Below are positions 53,360 through 59,789 of a stretch of 59,789 nt of DNA, in pieces. The stretch lies in NCBI GenBank assembly GCA_910578815.1, contig CAJTSE010000023.1, forward strand, positions 2,122 through 61,910. The letters are read 5' to 3'. A model generated the notes under the pieces. The model was not told the DNA's origin. It saw nothing but the letters and a program-made list of their open reading frames with translations, and made no database searches. This stretch comes from an uncultured Acetatifactor sp. (GTDB taxonomy: Bacteria; Bacillota; Clostridia; Lachnospirales; Lachnospiraceae). The translations under genes and the position numbers were made by a program. Numbering within the stretch: the first letter of the stretch is position 1; each line of letters starts with the position of its first letter.

Positions 53360-54132
53360 GAGAAAACATATTTATCGAAGGACTGCAGGGGATGGGGAAA
53401 TCCACCCTGCTGCAGAAGATTGCCGGTCAAAGGCCGGAGTACCGGGTATGCCGGGAGGGAGAATATTCGCCGGTGGAGCTGGCCTGGTGTACATGGATGA
53501 ACGAAGAAGAGTATACTGCGGCGCTTGAAAGGTATGCGCCCCTTCGCAGCGAGATGGAGGCGTGTACCTACCGGGAGGGAGATCATTATATTGTGACCTA
53601 CACAAAGATACTTACGGACATACCCGGATTTCATAAGGATTTAGAGCGGTATGAAATCTATAATGGCCGGAAAACCCTGCAGGAGCTGGAAAAAATTGTC
53701 TTTGAAAGGTACAGGCAGTTTCAAGACAGCGGCTATCTGTTTGAGTGTGCTTTTATGCAGAATATTGTGGAGGATCTGATCCTGTTTCATCAGCTTGATG
53801 ACGAAGAAATCTTGGAGTTTTACAGGAGGCTTTATGCCGTAATGCGGAAGGAGAATTTTAGACTGCTGTATTTGTACAGTGATAAAATCGAGGAAAACAT
53901 ACGGATCATTCAGAAGGAGCGTTCCGACCAGGCGGGAAATCAGATGTGGTATCCGGTCATGATGGAATATCTGGTGAACTCGCCTTACGGAAAGGCTCAC
54001 GGATATAAGGGGTTTGAAGATTTGATCACTCATTTGAAGCACAGGCAGCAGGTGGAATTGCGCATTGTCCGTGAGATTGTAGGGGACAGAGCCAGCATTC
54101 TTCCGGCGAAGGGAGAAGTCTGTTCGTTTTAG
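53356..54132 (+). CDS. P-loop kinase-like protein coupled to ABC-F
   Basis: A 258-residue protein with a Walker A at the N-terminus (FIEGLQGMGKSTLLQK, residues 7-22), as in nucleoside or small-molecule kinases. The rest is helical and charged with no known signature; GYLFECAFMQNIVEDLILF near 125-143 resembles the DRS/LID-preceding segment of deoxynucleoside kinases only weakly. It overlaps the ABC-F gene by four bases (ATGA), so it is co-expressed with a likely antibiotic-resistance gene. Function not known; an antibiotic or nucleoside kinase is possible. Confidence 0.65.
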   Translation: MRENIFIEGLQGMGKSTLLQKIAGQRPEYRVCREGEYSPVELAWCTWMNEEEYTAALERYAPLRSEMEACTYREGDHYIVTYTKILTDIPGFHKDLERYEIYNGRKTLQELEKIVFERYRQFQDSGYLFECAFMQNIVEDLILFHQLDDEEILEFYRRLYAVMRKENFRLLYLYSDKIEENIRIIQKERSDQAGNQMWYPVMMEYLVNSPYGKAHGYKGFEDLITHLKHRQQVELRIVREIVGDRASILPAKGEVCSF

Positions 54133-54155
54133 GAAACCAAAAACAAGCATTGCAC

Positions 54156-54184
54156 TTGACAATTACAGCAATACATGATATTTT
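54156..54184 (+). promoter_or_regulatory. Promoter of cassette B
   Basis: TTGACA (54156-54161), 17-base spacer, TATTTT (54179-54184). A hairpin GCGGCA-CTAAA-TGCCGC (54191-54207) lies in the leader before the ribosome binding site AAAGGAGGACG. Confidence 0.55.
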
Positions 54185-54239
54185 TAAAATGCGGCACTAA
54201 ATGCCGCTTGCAAATGAATCTGAAAAAAGGAGGACGACT

Positions 54240-54602
54240 ATGGGTAAAATCAAGAAAATGGTACTGGGAATGGTTTTGGCAGTGAGCGTTTTCGGAAGCA
54301 GCATAAGCTTGTGTCATGCAGCCTCAAGCAGCATTGATGTAGGTATCACTGCGACGAATGCCTGGGGAAGCTTTATGTATGATGAGCCGGGACATCACCT
54401 TAAGGTGACCGTATATTATCTGGAAAGAAATGCAGAGGGAAAATTGCAGATGGGCGAGGCCAGCGCTCACCAGTTTGGCAATTTTATCTCTGTATATGTC
54501 TCAAGACCCAGTCCGAGTGGATGTCAATATGAGAACGGCTATGCGACAGGCTATGTGGATGACATTTCGAGGGCATCATCGGCAAGGGTATACGTAAACT
54601 AG
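54240..54602 (+). CDS. Small secreted protein, cassette B
   Basis: A 120-residue protein with a Sec signal peptide (residues 1-28, IKKMVLGMVLAVSVFGSSISLCHA). The mature 92 residues start ASSSIDVGITATNAWG and continue as probable beta strands (HHLKVTVYYLERNAEGKL; ISVYVSRPSPSGC). It has a strong AAAGGAGGACG site. It occupies the same place as the 33198 protein in cassette A, and both have a hydrophobic strand, then Tyr, then EGK, which is weak similarity only. Candidate effector or signal of the cassette. Confidence 0.7.
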   Translation: MGKIKKMVLGMVLAVSVFGSSISLCHAASSSIDVGITATNAWGSFMYDEPGHHLKVTVYYLERNAEGKLQMGEASAHQFGNFISVYVSRPSPSGCQYENGYATGYVDDISRASSARVYVN

Positions 54603-54615
54603 GGGGAAAGCAAAA

Positions 54616-55779
54616 ATGAGAAAAGGGATTCATTTGACAGGCGGCAGAAAGCTTTTCTGTGTGCTGACAGCAGGATTATTCCTGCTGTCAGCCTGTGGAA
54701 AGGCAGACAGTGAAGCTCCGAAGGACGCAGCCGCGCCCGTGGAATCCGATGTGGTGGAATCCGACTTTGCCTATCAGTTTGTGGCGGAATCAGAAAAGGG
54801 GTATTATCTTTGGGAACGCATTAATCCGGGCTGGCTGTATCCCCGGCTGATGTTTCTGGACAGGGAATCCGGGCGGGTAGTGCCCTTGTGCAGCAGGCCG
54901 GACTGCACGCATGAGGATGAGGAGTGTAACGCTTATTTCCGGGAGAATAACAGAGACGGGGGCGGAGTGAATAAGCAATATCTTCAGTATTATGAGGGAG
55001 ATCTTTATGCTGTAGGTCTCAGCGAGGATGCTTATGTCTCCCTTTTCCGCATCAGGGCGGATGGCTCCGGCGAGTGGGAGATCAGTGCAAAGCTTTACCG
55101 GACGGACTATGCCGCTACGGGCGAATGGAAAACGCCGGATGTATTGATTGCAGGCGGGTATGTTTATTATGTGGATGCGCTTCAAAAGGTCCAGAAGCTG
55201 GAGCGGATGCCCATAGACGGGGGAGCACCGGAGGTTTTACTGGAAGGGGACGGCAATGCGTCGTCGGTTAGTATTTTTCGGATCAAAAGCAATGGCGGTT
55301 CCCTGTTTTTTCAAGTGCTGAGCTATTGGAAAGACGATCCGGAGAATGGCAGGACTGCAGCGTACCGATATGATCCGGCAGCCGGACAGTGCAGCCTGAT
55401 AATGGAGGGGTATCATGGAACGTTTACCGTGCGCGATGAGTTTGTGTATTACTGCGATTCGGAAGGCCTCTGCCGCTATTCCATGGAGGATCAGACTACG
55501 GAACACCTGACGGACCGGTCCATGGATGTTCCCACAATCACCCTTACCGGGGACTATATCATTATTTGTGATCAATGGGGAGACGGCACGCTGTTCCTTT
55601 ATGATTACGAGGGGAAGGAAATTGCCACGGTTCCTAATGTGTTAAGGCTGGGGTGGTATTTTGGCGGCACTTCGGATATGCTGTTTGGAGAATGCTGGAA
55701 TGAGAATACCAGCCTGTGCTTTCTGGATTTGAATCGCCCTGTTGGGGAGCTGCAGTGGGAGGAACTAAAGGAGAACTAG
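54616..55779 (+). CDS. Propeller-like lipoprotein with C-x4-C-x-H-x4-C motif, cassette B
   Basis: A 387-residue lipoprotein with Cys27 in LFLLSAC. Cys92, Cys97, His99 and Cys104 form the same C-x4-C-x-H-x4-C motif as the cassette A lipoprotein at 35459, in a matching context (PLCSRPDCTHEDEECNAY). The remainder has regular beta repeats (GDLYAVGLSED; GYVYYVDALQK; EFVYYCDSEGLCRYS), suggesting a propeller. GGGGGAAAG precedes the ATG. Role unknown; likely a surface partner of the ABC complex. Confidence 0.72.
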   Translation: MRKGIHLTGGRKLFCVLTAGLFLLSACGKADSEAPKDAAAPVESDVVESDFAYQFVAESEKGYYLWERINPGWLYPRLMFLDRESGRVVPLCSRPDCTHEDEECNAYFRENNRDGGGVNKQYLQYYEGDLYAVGLSEDAYVSLFRIRADGSGEWEISAKLYRTDYAATGEWKTPDVLIAGGYVYYVDALQKVQKLERMPIDGGAPEVLLEGDGNASSVSIFRIKSNGGSLFFQVLSYWKDDPENGRTAAYRYDPAAGQCSLIMEGYHGTFTVRDEFVYYCDSEGLCRYSMEDQTTEHLTDRSMDVPTITLTGDYIIICDQWGDGTLFLYDYEGKEIATVPNVLRLGWYFGGTSDMLFGECWNENTSLCFLDLNRPVGELQWEELKEN

Positions 55780-55857
55780 TGTACTGACACGCTCATAATC
55801 GAACTAACAGCACACTAGCTACAGGATGATTGTTTAAAACAATATGCGGATGAATAT

Positions 55858-57822
55858 ATGGAATGGAAGAAGATTCTTGTAAACAGAAGGCTGTCTGCGT
55901 TTCTGCTTCTGCTTTTATTTATGGAGCTGTTTGTCTTTTGGCAGGATTGTGAGAAAAATGACCGTAAGCGGATAGAGCAATATGGTCAGACATACGAGGC
56001 TTACCTGAGAGAGCAGGAGCTGCAGCACATTGATACCTACCGGGCGAAAATACAGGCGATCATGGAGCAGGCTAATGCCATGGACGGGATCAGTATTTTT
56101 TCAAAGGAGAACAGCTTTTCAAAAAGAAATGTGGCACTGACGAGGGAAGCGTTTGCATCGCTGCAGGAGATAGAGCTGACCTATGTAAAGGGACGGACGG
56201 TAACGGAATTTTTTGCGTTTCGGCTGGGGGGGCTGTGTGCATGTCTGTGCGGGCTGGCAATCGCCCTGGAATTAAGCGAGACCGGGAAAAAAAGAGTCCG
56301 GAGCATTACGTTTCCTGCAGAGTACGGAAGACTGCGGCTGGCGTTAGAAAAGCTGGGGGCACTTTTGATCTGGGCGTTTGCCGTTACATTTTTATTTCAG
56401 GCAGGCATTTTGCTGGAGGGAACGCTGCTGTTTCATGAAAATCCGCTGACGTTTCTTTTCTGTCCAGCACAGACATTCGCCGGTCTTGCAAATTTTCCCA
56501 TAAAGCTTGCGGTGTGGCAGGCACTTGTCCTCTATCTGCTTTATCGGACGGTGATATTGTATGTGATTATGGTGCTGGTATGGTCTGCCGCTTTGGTTTT
56601 TGACCATACGGTACTGGCAGTCGGTATTTCCGGCGGCTTTATCGCGGCGGAATATTTTTTGTATGTAAAAATAGACGGCAGCAATGTCTGGAAGCTGCTG
56701 AAATATTGTAATATATGGTATCAGACCGCGGAGAATGATTATTTTACAAGGTATCAGAATCTGAATATTTTGGAGTATGCGGTCAACCGGAACGCCGCGA
56801 TCCTGGCAGCATTGGCGGCAGTATACCTGCTTGGAGCGGGGGCAGGGATATTGATCTGCTGCCGGCGTTACCCCTGCAGCTCCAAGGTAAGCCGGCTTCA
56901 CCAGGCGATGGAGGCGGTTAGGGTAAAGCTGGAAAGCCTTCGGGGGTGTTTTTTGGAAAAGCGTTCCCTCACAGGGCTGGAGGGTTATAAGGTTTTGATC
57001 AGTCAGAAAGGGCTGATTGCCATATTGTTGCTGGCAGTCTTGATTTGTTACCGGGCGGATTTCACGCAGATCAAGCGCTCTACCCAGCAGGAGCTTTACT
57101 ATGCGTTCATGGAGCATTATCTTGGAGAACCGGGGGAGGATTCCCAAAGGGAGATCGACCGGTTGACAGAAAAGCTTGCCCGGATAGATGACGAATATGG
57201 GAAACGGTACGCGGAAGCAGCCGATGGGGAGGCAAGGTTTCTGCTGGGCATGTGGTACGATTCTTTTTCCCAGGAGCGCCTGTTCTTAAAACAGATTCAG
57301 GAGCAGACGGAAAGCCTGAAAAGCATATCGCAGGAATCCGGCATTGCCGTCTGGTATGTGAATTTATACAGCTACGAGCATCTGCTGAAAAGTGATGATG
57401 CAATGCTGAATTTGGGACTGCTGCTTGTAATTTTGTGGAACTGCATCGGGATGTATATCGCCGAAAGCGGCAGCGGCATGGTATGTATGATCCGCAGCAG
57501 CCATCGTGAAAATGACCTGTATCGTATTAAGCTCCGTGTTATGATGTTCATTACATTAGTGGTCTGTTTTACAGTGCTTTTATTTGAGAACATTTCCGTG
57601 GCGGCTGTGTATGGGCTTAAGGGACTGGCCGCCCCGGTACAGAGTATTTTGACATTGTCTCATATCCGCATACACTGTACCATATGGCAGTATTTCCTTG
57701 CAAGGTATCTGTTGAAATATCTGATTTTTACGACGGTGTGTATTGGCGTGTGCAAGCTGCTGGAAACATTCATATGCAAAAAGGGATTAAAGAATGGAAT
57801 TAAAAGTAGAAAATCTGACTAA
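55858..57822 (+). CDS. Double-length ABC-2-type permease, cassette B
   Basis: A 654-residue membrane protein with the same plan as the cassette A permease: an N-terminal helix and charged loop (EQYGQTYEAYLREQELQ), a block of helices (about 120-340), a basic linker, a second helix and loop (QQELYYAFMEHYLGEPGE), and a second helix block (about 510-640). Shorter than its paralogue (806 residues). Upstream ribosome binding site is weak. Its end overlaps the ATPase by 29 bases. Probably forms the channel of an exporter or a sensing complex. Confidence 0.72.
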   Translation: MEWKKILVNRRLSAFLLLLLFMELFVFWQDCEKNDRKRIEQYGQTYEAYLREQELQHIDTYRAKIQAIMEQANAMDGISIFSKENSFSKRNVALTREAFASLQEIELTYVKGRTVTEFFAFRLGGLCACLCGLAIALELSETGKKRVRSITFPAEYGRLRLALEKLGALLIWAFAVTFLFQAGILLEGTLLFHENPLTFLFCPAQTFAGLANFPIKLAVWQALVLYLLYRTVILYVIMVLVWSAALVFDHTVLAVGISGGFIAAEYFLYVKIDGSNVWKLLKYCNIWYQTAENDYFTRYQNLNILEYAVNRNAAILAALAAVYLLGAGAGILICCRRYPCSSKVSRLHQAMEAVRVKLESLRGCFLEKRSLTGLEGYKVLISQKGLIAILLLAVLICYRADFTQIKRSTQQELYYAFMEHYLGEPGEDSQREIDRLTEKLARIDDEYGKRYAEAADGEARFLLGMWYDSFSQERLFLKQIQEQTESLKSISQESGIAVWYVNLYSYEHLLKSDDAMLNLGLLLVILWNCIGMYIAESGSGMVCMIRSSHRENDLYRIKLRVMMFITLVVCFTVLLFENISVAAVYGLKGLAAPVQSILTLSHIRIHCTIWQYFLARYLLKYLIFTTVCIGVCKLLETFICKKGLKNGIKSRKSD

Positions 57823-58651
57823 AAGCTTTGGCGATGTCAAAGCCTTAAATCATGTAAGCTTTACGTTTACCCCCGGAGTCTATGGGATTCTGGGGCCAAA
57901 CGGGGCGGGGAAGAGTACGCTTATCAATTTGATTACGGGCAATATTGCAAGGCAGGAGGGGCAGATCCTTTGGAACGGGCGGGAAATTCTCAAGGGCGGC
58001 AGGGAATACAGAAAGGTTTTAGGCTATATGCCGCAGCAGCAGGGGTATTACGAGGATTTTACGGCGTGCGCTTTTTTGATGTATATGGCGCATTTGAAAG
58101 GGCTGGATCGAAGAACGGCGAAGAGCAGGTCCCAGGAGCTTTTGCAGATTTTTAATCTGGAATCGGCGCGGAATAAAAGGATTGGCGGATTTTCGGGCGG
58201 CATGAAGCAGCGCCTGCTGCTGGCGCAGGCGCTTTTAAATGATCCGGCGCTTTTGATATTGGATGAGCCTACGGCAGGAGTCGATCCCCAGGAAAGGATT
58301 CATATTCGAAATTATATCAGTCAGATTGCAACAAACCGGATCGTGCTGCTGGCCACGCATATTGTTTCTGATATTGAGGCGATTGCAAAGGAAATTGTGC
58401 TTCTGAAGGCAGGGAATGTGATAGAAATCGACACGCCGGGCAGGCTGATCGAAAAGGTGCGGGGATATGTATGGAATGTAGAGATTGCGGAAGCGGAGCT
58501 GCCGGATATGCAGGCGAGGTATCTGATCAGCAATCTCAGGAAAAGTGAGAAAGGCCTGTCACTAAAGGTAATCAATGAAGACGCACCCGCAAACGCGCAG
58601 CCGGAGAAGGCGGTCAATCTGGATGATGTATATTTATACTATATAACATAA
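57794..58651 (+). CDS. ABC-2 exporter ATPase, cassette B
   Basis: A 285-residue ATPase closely similar to the 39043 protein. Walker A GILGPNGAGKSTLIN, Q-loop LGYMPQQQGYYEDF, signature FSGGMKQRLLLAQAL, Walker B LLILDEPTAGVDP, H-loop LATHIVSD. The C-terminal 60 residues extend beyond the cassette A protein. AAAAAGGGATTAAAG precedes the start, inside the permease gene. Confidence 0.9.
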   Translation: MELKVENLTKSFGDVKALNHVSFTFTPGVYGILGPNGAGKSTLINLITGNIARQEGQILWNGREILKGGREYRKVLGYMPQQQGYYEDFTACAFLMYMAHLKGLDRRTAKSRSQELLQIFNLESARNKRIGGFSGGMKQRLLLAQALLNDPALLILDEPTAGVDPQERIHIRNYISQIATNRIVLLATHIVSDIEAIAKEIVLLKAGNVIEIDTPGRLIEKVRGYVWNVEIAEAELPDMQARYLISNLRKSEKGLSLKVINEDAPANAQPEKAVNLDDVYLYYIT

Positions 58652-58753
58652 CGCATTTAAAACTAATTGATAGATTTCTTCTTTTTTGTTATAATCAGTG
58701 CATTGTTTGTGTTGGCTGTGCCGACATGTTTGAAAGTATGAAAGGGTAAAGGC

Positions 58754-59611
58754 ATGGAGCATATAGCAGAAACGGGCGGAATTGTAACAGGTTTCCATAT
58801 TGGGGAGCAGTGCATTGACTGCATGTGCGGGACAAGGCTGATGAAAATTGACAAATGCTCCGGGAAGATGATCCTGCAAAAGACGGTTTTTGACAAGGAG
58901 GGTTTATCGCGAAAACTGGCTGCAGATGGGGAACAGATCTTTGTATATGATTTTTGTACACTATATTGTATAAACCAAAGGGATTATGAGCTGCTTGGGA
59001 AATGGCAGTTAGGCAATGATTTGAGTTCTGATATATGCGGGATTACAGTTGACGACGATACGATTTACTGCTCTATCCGAAACGGAAAGGTGATTACTCT
59101 GGACAGGCAGTCGTATCAGAAAAAGGAGTTTATTGTTTCCGAAAGCAGTATGTGGAGTGTCAAAACATATGGTTCCTTTCTGGTATGCGGAACGGTAGAG
59201 GGGAAATTGCTGTTATTGGACAAAAAGAATCTTTCGGTTATAAAGCAGCTTGTTTTAGGAAAGAAAAATATCGGTGATCTGTATATTGACGGAGAAACCT
59301 TATATGCCGCAGGCCATGACGGAAAGCTTTTTAAAATCAGTCTGCAGAACTTTGAAGTTGAGATCTTGGCCAGAAATGTACATAAAAAAATGTTTTTCTG
59401 CGCGGGAATGTTCGAAGATATGCTGATAACGGTCTCTTACCCCTGCTCGGAAATCGCCTTTTGGGAAAAAGACACTTTGGAAAAGGTAAAGGTAATGAAT
59501 ACACCCTTAAAGCTGTCGGGCTGCACCTGGATAGAAGGCAGTTTTATGTATCTGTCTTCCCGCAATATTTTGGGAATTGACAGAATTGACTTAAGCAGCG
59601 ATGTGAAATAA
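58754..59611 (+). CDS. Cytoplasmic propeller-like protein (hypothetical), cassette B
   Basis: A 285-residue protein with no signal peptide. It contains repeated beta units with the pattern of PQQ/WD40-like propellers (GKVITLDRQSYQKKEF; GKLLLLDKKNLSVIKQLVL; DGKLFKISLQNFEVEIL). Cys-rich N-terminal stretch (QCIDCMCG). No enzyme motifs. It follows the ATPase by about 100 bases in the same direction, with GAAAGGGTAAAG upstream. Possibly a regulatory partner of cassette B. The last 178 bases of the window hold an inverted repeat (GCCTCAACA/TGTTGAGGC, near 59663-59697) and an 11-codon ORF (59723-59758) of no known meaning. Confidence 0.65.
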   Translation: MEHIAETGGIVTGFHIGEQCIDCMCGTRLMKIDKCSGKMILQKTVFDKEGLSRKLAADGEQIFVYDFCTLYCINQRDYELLGKWQLGNDLSSDICGITVDDDTIYCSIRNGKVITLDRQSYQKKEFIVSESSMWSVKTYGSFLVCGTVEGKLLLLDKKNLSVIKQLVLGKKNIGDLYIDGETLYAAGHDGKLFKISLQNFEVEILARNVHKKMFFCAGMFEDMLITVSYPCSEIAFWEKDTLEKVKVMNTPLKLSGCTWIEGSFMYLSSRNILGIDRIDLSSDVK

Positions 59612-59789
59612 GGCCAGTTGTTGGACGCTAAAACCATAAGACGGGAGCATTCAAAATTGCCTCAACAGGTATTTGAATGAAGGGTGTTGAGGCGGGTGAG
59701 TTATGGTAAAAGGGAGGGAAAAATGATACATGAGCCTGAATTATTCATGAGCATGTAGAAATGCTTGATACTATAAAACCTTGAACCAG

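Noticed and set aside
59723..59758. Eleven-codon ORF with a strong ribosome binding site at the right edge
   Set aside because: Too short, no following gene visible in the window, and could be the start of a frame-shifted gene; not supportable.

Overview
The window looks like a chromosomal segment of a gut Firmicute, most likely a Lachnospiraceae-type Clostridium. This is an inference from strong AGGAGG ribosome binding sites, the lipoprotein and ABC gene families, a bile salt hydrolase, an Agr-like LytTR system, a yybP-ykoY leader and clostridial mobile-element relics. No rRNA, tRNA, phage or CRISPR array was seen.

Layout. 1-2500 is accessory: the C-terminal part of a GmrSD-like (DUF1524) protein that runs off the left edge, then an IS66 left end cut by a defective IS256-type copy. 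2565-6919 holds two GNAT acetyltransferases, a MerR regulator with two DNA-binding domains, an alpha/beta hydrolase and an aminoglycoside-phosphotransferase-fold kinase. 7023-8830 is a graveyard: a kinase N-terminus fused to a relaxase C-terminus, a decayed Rpn-family nuclease and a TnpW-like gene. 8973-18830 has a transglutaminase-like protein, a small membrane protein, GNATs, a TetR-MMPL-secreted heptad-repeat cluster and an XRE regulator. 18969-23224 is a DHH phosphoesterase followed by two divergent MutS-like ATPases. 23435-29832 (minus strand) is a lipoprotein and a sugar-type ABC operon (FRG-domain protein, ATPase, two permeases, binding protein). 30149-32914 is an AgrA/AgrC-like pair plus a coiled-coil protein.

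33198-39822 and 54240-59611 are two paralogous cassettes: small secreted protein, lipoprotein(s), large double-permease ABC-2 protein, and ATPase. Between them lie a lipoprotein GH51 arabinofuranosidase with a small upstream membrane ORF, PlsC, a helical protein, a cation exchanger under a manganese (yybP-ykoY) riboswitch, a Na/Pi cotransporter, a type-B carboxylesterase, bile salt hydrolase, MutM, and an Lsa-like ABC-F gene behind an attenuator leader and coupled to a P-loop kinase-like gene.

Best candidates for something undescribed: (1) the duplicated secreted-protein/lipoprotein/ABC cassettes, whose lipoproteins share a C-x4-C-x-H-x4-C motif; (2) a 104-bp leader, near-identical in two places and ending one base from each start codon, in the FRG/ABC operon; (3) the ABC-F leader with two short upstream ORFs and a terminator; (4) the paired MutS-like ATPases with Asn in place of the Walker B Asp. 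All family assignments come from reading the sequence only; no database search was run.
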